Assembly: GCA_022729835.1 (NCBI GenBank)
Contig: DZBC01000152.1
Location: forward strand, 1 to 5,311
From: Sulfuricurvum sp.
GTDB taxonomy: Bacteria > Campylobacterota > Campylobacteria > Campylobacterales > Sulfurimonadaceae
Direction of reading: 5' to 3'
DNA: 5,311 nucleotides
The translations under genes and the position numbers were made by a program. The notes under the pieces are model-generated. The model saw nothing but the letters and a program-made list of their open reading frames with translations. It searched no databases and was not told the DNA's origin. This document shows, in pieces, positions 1 to 5,311 of this stretch. The stretch's first letter is position 1. Every line of letters starts with the position of its first letter.

Positions 1-125
1 AGATTCAATCGGCCATGATCACAGCCACCGAGTCTTTGGGATGCGAACTTGTAATGGTTGATGCCACGAAGCCGCCTGATGCGGTATTTGCGCAAATCCT
101 CACCCATCTGCAAAGCCGCCTGTAA
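1..125 (+). CDS. tmk: C-terminal end of probable thymidylate kinase (partial, 5' end outside window)
   Basis: The open frame starts with the codon at position 3 and runs 40 codons to TAA at 123-125; the beginning lies before the window. The visible tail is an amphipathic helix (roughly residues 1-11 of the fragment), then a short hydrophobic strand CELVMVDAT, then a final helix ending LTHLQSRL. A last strand ending in '(I/V)DA' followed by a closing helix is how bacterial thymidylate kinases (dTMP + ATP to dTDP + ADP, cytosolic, dTTP synthesis) typically end. The catalytic parts (P-loop, DR(Y/F/S) motif, lid) would lie upstream and cannot be checked. Support for tmk also comes from context: as I recall, tmk lies directly before hisS-speA-cysE in Campylobacter. 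The identification therefore rests on a short tail plus gene order. Another small nucleotide-binding protein with a similar end cannot be excluded. Confidence 0.62.
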   Translation, partial: IQSAMITATESLGCELVMVDATKPPDAVFAQILTHLQSRL

Positions 126-137
126 GCGCTTCTGCCC

Positions 138-143
138 TAAAAT
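138..143 (+). promoter_or_regulatory. Possible weak -10 element upstream of the FapA-like gene
   Basis: TAAAAT in the 45-base gap after the tmk-like stop matches the Campylobacterota vegetative -10 consensus (TAnAAT). It is placed so that transcription would begin near 150, about ten bases before the ribosome binding site. It lacks the TGn extension seen upstream of hisS, and no -35 hexamer is evident. The gene could equally be read from a tmk promoter upstream of the window. Confidence 0.3.
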
Positions 144-159
144 AGCCGCAAACTACTCC

Positions 160-164
160 AAGGG
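160..164 (+). promoter_or_regulatory. Ribosome binding site supporting the TTG start at 171
   Basis: AAGGG at 160-164 lies six bases before TTG at 171. That is normal spacing, whereas the next in-frame ATG (183) would be 18 bases away with only T-rich sequence before it. This decides in favour of the TTG start. Confidence 0.6.
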
Positions 165-170
165 TTCACG

Positions 171-1970
171 TTGTCTTTTTTTATGCCCGTGCACAAACGA
201 TCCACGCAAATCGCCAAAACGATTATGGAATTTGCTACTCATCAGATGATCAAACCCGAAGAGATTGACTTTGATTTGCTCTCATTTCAAACCTTCTATC
301 AATCTCCCAAGCATCTTGAATGGACACTGCTTGATGCACCGCTTGAGTCACTTTTTGAAGAGAAAATGATTCGTTCGGATTTGTTGCGCTTGCACCAGGA
401 GTATGAGCTTCGTTTGCGTCCTTTGCAGGGACTTCAAGCGCCCATCACCCTCAGCGCCAATAAAACAAAAAGTAAAATCGTCGCACTCATCAAAGAGGGA
501 GCGTCGCTCTCTTGCGAAGAGAACCTCCAAGAGTGGCTCAAAAACCAGATTTACAAACGCAAGTTGCGTACCGGATTGATGATCGGCATTTTTGAGCCAA
601 ATCTAGACCTACAGCTCAACGCACTCGCTTCACGCCTTACATGTAACACGCCGCTTGACACCGAAATTCGCATCGTCGTCGGCGAATCACCCGGGCCCAT
701 TGAACCGATCCACGACGCCGTGGTGCTGCACTATGACAAAAAAGCCAAAAGCGACAACCAGTTGCTTCAGGGGGTTGATGCAGACGAACTGGTTGCGGAA
801 TATATCAAGCCAAAGCGGGGCCGCAACGGTCGGGGTTGCGACGGCAAATTCGTTGAAGTCCTTGAACCGCGTAACAAATACGTCTCATATTTACAATGCG
901 ACTCCACGCTCTTGCGCCGAGAAAACGACGATAGCATCAGCTTCTTCTCCAAGATCTCAGGTTATGTTAAGAATGAGCGCGGATTACTCTCGATCTCCAA
1001 AGAGCTCTCGATTAAAGCCGCCTCCTTTCGCAAAACAGGCTCCATCGATCCAGGGCAAGAGCGTGAGATCATCGTCAACATCGCACACAAAGAGAGCAGC
1101 GAAGACGCCATCGGTTGCGGGGTGAACATCAATGTTAAAGAGGTCAATGTCAAAGGAACGGTCGGGGCAAATACTACGGTGCGCGCTGAAGCGATCAATG
1201 TTGGAGAGCAGACCCACAAAAAAGCGCAGCTAGAAGCACTGGAACATGCGAACATCAAGCTGCATCGCGGTCGACTTAAGGCCAAAACCGCCAAGATTGA
1301 GATCCTTGAAACCGGAAGCGTTATCGCAGATGAAGTGTATGTCCAAAAGATGCTCGGCGGCGAGATTATTGCCCTTCGGGTGGTGGTCGATGAACTGATT
1401 TCCAACGCCACCGTCACTGCGCTCGAATCGATCAAAATCGGTGCCATCTTCGGCGGCAACAACCGTCTCATTATTGATGCCCGCGCGATCGAATCCTACG
1501 CACAGCAAATCGACGTACTCAAAGCCGAGATCAAGCAGATGAGCGGCGATCTGGATGCGCGCAAAGTCGCTTATAGCAAAAAACACGCTGCACATCTGGC
1601 TCTAGCGCCCCGCATCAAAACCTTCCAAAAAAAGCTTCTTGCCGCGCAACAAAGTGGCACCCCTGCACTCAAAGCCGACATCATCCGTATCAAACAGTAC
1701 AAACAAGCCCAAGGGGATCTTGCCGCCGAAGCTATTTTACTAACTCAGTCGGAGTGTGCATTGGGTGAGATCGAACTACGCCTAGCGCAACTTCAAGAGG
1801 CTGATATGCACGCCGTAATCGAGCATCAACACGCCTACGACGGACAGACTAAAGTGCTCTTTATTGAGACCAAAACCGCCAAAACACACACCCTCGTTCC
1901 TGAAGGCAGGCGGGCAAGAATTTTTCTTCAAAAAGAGGGTGACGAGAAAAAAATCACGTGGGAAAACTGA
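171..1970 (+). CDS. FapA/DUF342 family protein (flagellar assembly protein A-like)
   Basis: This is a 599-residue cytosolic protein with no signal peptide or membrane segment. The layout fits the DUF342/FapA family. Residues ~1-130 are a lineage-type N-terminal region (IDFDLLSFQTFY near 32-43). Residues ~130-235 form the FapA N-domain with a Gly-rich loop (RGRNGRGCDG, 216-225). Residues ~260-440 are a repetitive beta-strand region typical of the right-handed beta-helix, including GEQTHKKA (345-352) and LGGEIIA (395-401). A charged coiled-coil hairpin follows (~440-545), then a short beta C-terminus (~558-587). In Vibrio vulnificus, FapA is needed for flagellar assembly and is bound by the PTS protein EIIA-Glc. 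No enzyme activity is known for the family, and the role here is inferred only. TTG is chosen as start because of the AAGGG at 160-164. No FliA- or RpoN-type flagellar promoter was recognised nearby. The gene sits between tmk-like and hisS genes with housekeeping functions. The family call is firm; the function is not. Confidence 0.82.
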   Translation: MSFFMPVHKRSTQIAKTIMEFATHQMIKPEEIDFDLLSFQTFYQSPKHLEWTLLDAPLESLFEEKMIRSDLLRLHQEYELRLRPLQGLQAPITLSANKTKSKIVALIKEGASLSCEENLQEWLKNQIYKRKLRTGLMIGIFEPNLDLQLNALASRLTCNTPLDTEIRIVVGESPGPIEPIHDAVVLHYDKKAKSDNQLLQGVDADELVAEYIKPKRGRNGRGCDGKFVEVLEPRNKYVSYLQCDSTLLRRENDDSISFFSKISGYVKNERGLLSISKELSIKAASFRKTGSIDPGQEREIIVNIAHKESSEDAIGCGVNINVKEVNVKGTVGANTTVRAEAINVGEQTHKKAQLEALEHANIKLHRGRLKAKTAKIEILETGSVIADEVYVQKMLGGEIIALRVVVDELISNATVTALESIKIGAIFGGNNRLIIDARAIESYAQQIDVLKAEIKQMSGDLDARKVAYSKKHAAHLALAPRIKTFQKKLLAAQQSGTPALKADIIRIKQYKQAQGDLAAEAILLTQSECALGEIELRLAQLQEADMHAVIEHQHAYDGQTKVLFIETKTAKTHTLVPEGRRARIFLQKEGDEKKITWEN

Positions 1971-1979
1971 GCCGCGCAC

Positions 1980-1988
1980 TGCTATAAT
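1980..1988 (+). promoter_or_regulatory. Extended -10 promoter for hisS-speA-cysE
   Basis: TGC-TATAAT: the TG extension is at 1980-1981 and a perfect -10 hexamer at 1983-1988, ten bases after the TGA of the preceding gene. Transcription is expected near 1995, giving a leader of about 25 bases before the hisS ATG. At the usual 17-base spacing the upstream hexamer (about 1960-1965, GGGAAA) is nothing like TTGACA. This fits Campylobacterota sigma-70 promoters, which generally rely on the -10 and lack a conserved -35. Confidence 0.75.
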
Positions 1989-2010
1989 TGCCCCTTTTAA
2001 AAAGCCTTAC

Positions 2011-2016
2011 AAGGAG
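2011..2016 (+). promoter_or_regulatory. Ribosome binding site of hisS
   Basis: AAGGAG (2011-2016) is a near-perfect Shine-Dalgarno four bases before ATG at 2021. It fixes the hisS start there rather than at the in-frame TTG at 1988 or the ATG at 2042. Confidence 0.85.
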
Positions 2017-2020
2017 AGTC

Positions 2021-3226
2021 ATGATCAGGTCGCTTCGGGGTATGAACGATATCCTCTCAGACGCACGCTTTGAGTATTTTATCGCTACCGCCACCGCCGT
2101 CGCCCGCCGCTACGGCTTTGAATACATCGAAACGCCGCTACTAGAGGAGACCGCACTCTTCAAGCGCTCCGTCGGCGAGAGCAGCGACATCGTCGGCAAA
2201 GAGATGTACCAGTTCATCGACAAGGGCGAAAACGACGTCTGTCTGCGCCCTGAAGGTACGGCGGGGGTGGTACGCGCCTTTGTCCAGAACAAACTCGACC
2301 GCAAAGGCGGTATCCACCGCTTCTACTACCACGGGGCGATGTTTCGCTATGAGCGCCCCCAAAAAGGGCGTTTACGCGAATTCCACCAGTTTGGTGTAGA
2401 GAGCTTCGGTGTTGCCTCGGTGCTTGAAGATGCGGGCATGATTCTCATGGTCGCCGACATCTTCAAGGCGCTGGGTATCGGCTACACGCTCAAGCTCAAC
2501 TCGCTCGGCGACGCTGCGTGCATGCCGCAATACCGTGAGCGGTTGGTAGACTTTTTGGACTTACATGTAAGTGAGATCTGCGAAGATTGCCGGCGCCGCA
2601 AAAATACCAACCCCATCCGTGTACTGGACTGTAAAAACGAAAGCTGTCAAGCCCTCTACAAAGATGCCCCCAAGCTCTTCAACCACCTCTGCGGCTCGTG
2701 TCAAAGCGACTTTGATCGTCTCTGCACCCTACTCGCATCGTATGGTATCGCCTATGAGATCGACACCCATCTGGTGCGTGGGCTGGACTACTACTCCAAA
2801 ACTGCCTTTGAGTTTGTCAGCAACGAGATCGGTGCGCAAAGCGCCATCGCCGGAGGGGGGCGTTATGACCGTCTGGTCGAATTTTTGGAAGGCAAAGCGA
2901 CTCCTGCGGTGGGTTTTGCCATCGGTATTGAGCGGCTGCTGGATCTGATCGTCATGCCTGAACCGACACGGCAGGGATACTATTTCGGCGCACTTGACGA
3001 GGCGGCGCTTGAGACTGTTTTGCGCCTTGGGCAGATGAAACGCACTTGTGATCTGTGTGTGATAGAGTATGAACCCAAAAGCCTCAAAGCGCACCTCAAA
3101 GGGGCGGACCGCATCCACGCGCGCTACTGTGCGGTGATCGGTGAAGAGGAGCTTTTAACAGGGCGAGTCTGGGTCAAAGACCTACAAGAGGGCAGCGAAA
3201 CCCACGTCGCATTTGATGATTTTTAG
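2021..3226 (+). CDS. hisS: Histidine--tRNA ligase (HisRS)
   Basis: A 401-residue class II aminoacyl-tRNA synthetase that charges tRNA-His with histidine using ATP in the cytosol. The N-terminus reads LRGMND (5-10), the usual HisRS opening. Other landmarks are RPEGTAG (76-82, substrate pocket), motif 2 with FRYERPQKGRLREFHQ (108-123), the histidine-binding signature LVRGLDYY (251-258), GGGRYDRL (278-285), and motif 3 AIGIERLL (300-307). Residues ~318-401 form the anticodon-binding domain. Length is slightly under the E. coli protein (424) and normal for the family; no key residue is missing. The insertion region carries CEDC (187-190) plus Cys204, 209, 224 and 227. The start is ATG 2021: AAGGAG lies just upstream, and the TTG 33 bases earlier overlaps the end of the -10 box, so it cannot be in a transcript from that promoter. 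speA follows 29 bases downstream, suggesting co-transcription. Confidence 0.97.
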   Translation: MIRSLRGMNDILSDARFEYFIATATAVARRYGFEYIETPLLEETALFKRSVGESSDIVGKEMYQFIDKGENDVCLRPEGTAGVVRAFVQNKLDRKGGIHRFYYHGAMFRYERPQKGRLREFHQFGVESFGVASVLEDAGMILMVADIFKALGIGYTLKLNSLGDAACMPQYRERLVDFLDLHVSEICEDCRRRKNTNPIRVLDCKNESCQALYKDAPKLFNHLCGSCQSDFDRLCTLLASYGIAYEIDTHLVRGLDYYSKTAFEFVSNEIGAQSAIAGGGRYDRLVEFLEGKATPAVGFAIGIERLLDLIVMPEPTRQGYYFGALDEAALETVLRLGQMKRTCDLCVIEYEPKSLKAHLKGADRIHARYCAVIGEEELLTGRVWVKDLQEGSETHVAFDDF

Positions 3227-3255
3227 AGAAATATCACTTAATATTAGGGGCTTAC

Positions 3256-5082
3256 ATGTACGGAATTGAAATATGGAGTGATGAGAACTTTGTCATCGAA
3301 AACGGCTTGGTCAAAGTCAACTACCTCTCACGCCCCTCTTTGCTTGAGATTACCCAAGAGGCCCGCGCGGCGGGGGTGAGCGGTCCACTGATCCTGCGTT
3401 TTCCGCATCTGATTCACAAACAGATCGATAAGCTCTACGCCAACTTCAGCCGTGCCATCGAAGAGAACCGCTACAAAGGGCGTTTTTGCGCTGTATTTCC
3501 GCTAAAAGTCAACCAGTACGCCAACGTCATCAATGCGATGGTGGCGCATGGCGACCGCTACGGCTACGGCCTTGAGGCGGGTTCCAAAGCGGAGCTGATT
3601 TTGGCCATGTCGCACACCACCGTCGGCGCACCCATCACCGTCAACGGCTTTAAAGACAAAGAGATGATCACGCTGGGCTTTATGGCGGCGCAGATGGGAC
3701 ACAACATCACCATCACCATCGAGGGTCTAGGCGAGCTGGAGTGGATCGTAGAGGTGAGCAAAGAGTGTAACCTCAAACTCCCCAACATCGGGCTGCGTCT
3801 GCGTCTGCACAGTACGGGTGGGGGTACCTGGGCCAAAAGCGGGGGCATGGATGCCAAATTCGGCCTCACCGCCACAGAGATCCTTGAAGCGGTCGAACTG
3901 CTCGAAGAGAACGATCTGCTGGGCCAGCTCAAGATGATCCACTTTCATATCGGCTCGCAAATGGAGGAGATCTCCCCGCTCAAAAAGGCGCTGCGCGAAG
4001 CGGGCAACCTCTACGCGGAGCTTAAAAAGTTCGGTGCGGACGCGCTTAGCGCCATCAACATCGGCGGCGGTCTGGCCATCGAGTACGCCCAGCATCCGGC
4101 GCAGCGCATCTGTAACTACTCGCTCGCCGAATTTGCCAACGACGTCGTCTTTCTTATCGGCGACATCATGGATGCCAAAAAGGTCGATCACCCCGATATC
4201 TACACCGAATCGGGTCGTTTCGTGGTGGCGCAGCACGCCGTGCTCATCACCCCTGTGCTGGAGCTCTTCTCCCACGACTACCAAGAGCAGCACCTACGGC
4301 TTAAAGAGGTCAATCCGCCGCTGGTTGAGGAGCTGATCGAACTTTACGGCAACATCAGCGAAAAGAACTTCATCGAGTACATGCACGACGCCCTTGATCA
4401 TCTTGAATCGCTCTTTACCCTCTTTGATCTGGGTTATGTCGATCTAGAAGACCGCTCCAATGCGGAGATTCTCACCCACCTGATCATCAAAAAGTCTTTG
4501 CAGTTTTCGATGATTGCCCCCACGCCGGAGCTTCGAAAGCTGCAGCAGCGCCATCAGGAGCGCTACCTCGTCAACAGCTCCTTTTTTCAAAGCATCCCCG
4601 ATTACTGGGGATTGAAGCAGAAGTTCCCCGTAATGCCCCTGCACTATCTTGGCTCCAACAAGCCCGTGCGCGCGGCGAGCCTATGGGACATCACCTGCGA
4701 CAGCGACGGCGAGATCGGCTTCAACCCCGAAGCGCCGCTCTTTTTGCACGACGTAGACCTTGACACCGAAGAGTACTACCTCGCCTTTTTCAACGTCGGC
4801 GCCTATCAAGAGACGCTGGGAATGCAACACAACCTCTTTAGCCGCCCCAATGTCGCCACCGTTCTGATGCGTGAAGACGGCTACGCGCTTACCCAGATGG
4901 AGGAGTCGGTCAATCTCAAACGGGTGATTGAAACAGTCGGTTATGACGGGGATTCGATATTAAATGAACTTGAGAGCAAACTTGAAGAGAGCATTTTCAG
5001 TAGCCAACAAGAAAAAAGCGATACACTGCGCAAGCTAAAGCTCTTTATGGAGCAAAATAGCTATCTGCGAACCACCAATTAA
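3256..5082 (+). CDS. speA: Biosynthetic arginine decarboxylase
   Basis: A 608-residue PLP-dependent fold-III decarboxylase (EC 4.1.1.19) converting arginine to agmatine and CO2, the entry to putrescine and spermidine synthesis. An N-terminal alanine-racemase-like TIM barrel carries FPLKVNQY (81-88), where Lys84 should hold PLP as a Schiff base. Further sites are HSTGGGTWAKSGG (185-197), HFHIGSQ (229-235), the phosphate-binding INIGGGLAIEY (267-277) and TESGRF (317-322). The C-terminal beta domain carries CDSDG (481-485), where Cys481 is the expected catalytic cysteine contributed across the dimer, and GAYQETLG (515-522). All expected catalytic motifs are present. Length is somewhat under the E. 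coli enzyme (about 658) but complete for a bacterial SpeA. The start is ATG 3256, with AGGGG (3246-3250) five bases before it. It lies 29 bases after hisS and 13 before cysE with no terminator seen, so it is probably read from the hisS promoter. In Campylobacterota, agmatine usually proceeds to putrescine and then to spermidine through carboxyspermidine; those genes are not in this window. Confidence 0.96.
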   Translation: MYGIEIWSDENFVIENGLVKVNYLSRPSLLEITQEARAAGVSGPLILRFPHLIHKQIDKLYANFSRAIEENRYKGRFCAVFPLKVNQYANVINAMVAHGDRYGYGLEAGSKAELILAMSHTTVGAPITVNGFKDKEMITLGFMAAQMGHNITITIEGLGELEWIVEVSKECNLKLPNIGLRLRLHSTGGGTWAKSGGMDAKFGLTATEILEAVELLEENDLLGQLKMIHFHIGSQMEEISPLKKALREAGNLYAELKKFGADALSAINIGGGLAIEYAQHPAQRICNYSLAEFANDVVFLIGDIMDAKKVDHPDIYTESGRFVVAQHAVLITPVLELFSHDYQEQHLRLKEVNPPLVEELIELYGNISEKNFIEYMHDALDHLESLFTLFDLGYVDLEDRSNAEILTHLIIKKSLQFSMIAPTPELRKLQQRHQERYLVNSSFFQSIPDYWGLKQKFPVMPLHYLGSNKPVRAASLWDITCDSDGEIGFNPEAPLFLHDVDLDTEEYYLAFFNVGAYQETLGMQHNLFSRPNVATVLMREDGYALTQMEESVNLKRVIETVGYDGDSILNELESKLEESIFSSQQEKSDTLRKLKLFMEQNSYLRTTN

Positions 5083-5083
5083 C

Positions 5084-5088
5084 GAAGG
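5084..5088 (+). promoter_or_regulatory. Ribosome binding site supporting the TTG start of cysE
   Basis: GAAGG at 5084-5088, directly after the speA stop, sits seven bases before TTG at 5096. No ATG or GTG in the cysE frame lies between the Shine-Dalgarno and the conserved N-terminal residues; the first in-frame ATG is about 50 codons in. This site therefore supports TTG initiation. Confidence 0.65.
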
Positions 5089-5095
5089 TTGCCAC

Positions 5096-5311
5096 TTGGG
5101 ACTCTTTTCTGAGATAAAAGAAGATTTCGAAAACGTCTACCGAAACGATCCGGCCATTCAGTCACGCTTTGAGTTTATATTCAACTACCCTGGCGTTTGG
5201 GCGGTTGCGTGGTACCGCGTCTCGCACCGCCTCTACCGCAACGGCTGGCGCCGTCTGGCGCGTATGATCATGGGGTTCAATCAAATGTTCACAGCTATTG
5301 ATATCCATCCG
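5096..5311 (+). CDS. cysE: Serine O-acetyltransferase, N-terminal part (partial, 3' end outside window)
   Basis: The frame opens at TTG 5096 and runs 72 codons without a stop to the last base. The fragment is the N-terminal helical domain of CysE, which makes O-acetylserine from serine and acetyl-CoA, the first committed step of cysteine synthesis. Visible signatures are LFSEIKEDF (3-11), RNDPA (16-20), FNYPGVWAVAWYRVSHRLY (30-48) and the run to DIHP (69-72), where the left-handed hexapeptide beta-helix with the active site would begin. That catalytic domain, most of the protein, lies beyond the window. The start is TTG, backed by GAAGG seven bases upstream and by the N-terminus aligning with the typical CysE beginning. 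It begins 13 bases after the speA stop, implying one transcript. The speA-cysE order is the one I recall from Campylobacter. Confidence 0.92.
   Translation, partial: MGLFSEIKEDFENVYRNDPAIQSRFEFIFNYPGVWAVAWYRVSHRLYRNGWRRLARMIMGFNQMFTAIDIHP

Noticed and set aside
126..170. FliA (sigma-28) or RpoN (sigma-54) flagellar promoter before the FapA-like gene
   Set aside because: No TTTA...CGAT-type or GG-N10-GC-type spaced motif could be recognised in the gap or the tmk tail just upstream.
183..185. ATG as alternative start of the FapA-like gene
   Set aside because: The sequence before it is T-rich without a Shine-Dalgarno; the AAGGG at 160-164 is correctly spaced for TTG 171 instead.
58..249. 63-residue open frame overlapping the tmk tail and the start of the FapA-like gene
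   Set aside because: It is out of frame with both genes, covers their coding ends, and its Cys/Arg/Lys/Pro-rich composition looks like a frame shadow.
962..1471. Long open frame on the minus strand inside the FapA-like gene (169 residues)
   Set aside because: It lies wholly within a well-supported gene, its translation is low in family-like features, and no ribosome binding site or promoter was seen; it is a codon-bias shadow.
1994..2004. Short CTTTT-AAAAAG palindrome as a terminator after the FapA-like gene
   Set aside because: There is no GC stem or following T run, and it lies between the -10 box and the hisS ribosome binding site, so it is best read as leader sequence.
2042..2044. ATG as alternative start of hisS
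   Set aside because: It would remove the conserved LRG opening of HisRS and has no properly spaced ribosome binding site; ATG 2021 has AAGGAG.
3227..3255. AT-rich gap between hisS and speA as a separate promoter
   Set aside because: Only a poor AATATT-like -10 match without a TG extension; the gap is short and AGGGG for speA occupies much of it.
3727..4293. 188-residue open frame on the minus strand inside speA, with other antisense frames at 3564-3932 and 2729-3118
   Set aside because: GC-rich third positions in speA and hisS commonly leave the antisense frames free of stops. The predicted proteins resemble no known family and lie opposite conserved catalytic motifs.
1..5311. CRISPR array, insertion sequence, tRNA/rRNA gene, defence system or other mobile cargo
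   Set aside because: No direct repeats with spacers, terminal inverted repeats, transposase motifs or tRNA cloverleaf were seen; nearly the whole window is filled by five housekeeping-type genes.

Overview
The window looks like core chromosome of a Campylobacterota (epsilonproteobacterial) species. HisS, SpeA and the CysE fragment all read as close relatives of the proteins from that group. The order hisS-speA-cysE, with a probable tmk tail upstream, matches the block I recall from Campylobacter (coaD-tmk-hisS-speA-cysE). Base composition is fairly high for the phylum: two hand-counted 60-base rows gave about 37% GC early in the second gene and 60% in mid-speA. A free-living sulfur-oxidising lineage such as Sulfuricurvum or a relative seems more likely than Campylobacter or Helicobacter, but this is inference and the genus is not proven.

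Layout, all on the + strand. Positions 1-125 hold the last 40 codons of a gene that is probably thymidylate kinase (tmk). After 45 bases comes a 599-residue DUF342/FapA-type protein (171-1970) with a TTG start. A 50-base gap carries a clear extended -10 promoter (TGC-TATAAT, 1980-1988) and a strong ribosome binding site. It leads into hisS (2021-3226), then speA (3256-5082, 29-base gap) and the first 72 codons of cysE (5096-5311, 13-base gap, TTG start, cut by the window end). Coding density is very high. No stretch over 50 bases lacks a gene, and no RNA gene, repeat array, mobile element or convincing terminator was seen.

The genes share a transcript more than a pathway. tmk supplies dTDP, hisS charges tRNA-His, speA makes agmatine for polyamine synthesis, and cysE starts cysteine synthesis. 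The FapA-like protein belongs to a family linked to flagellar assembly and cell-pole function, and it is the one member I would not expect in this cluster. The hisS promoter probably drives hisS-speA-cysE as one unit, with possible read-through from tmk-fapA.

I found no convincing new system. The points worth a second look are the placement and subfamily of the FapA-like gene, the promoter that settles the hisS start, two TTG starts, a cysteine-rich stretch in HisRS, and a change in base composition along the window.
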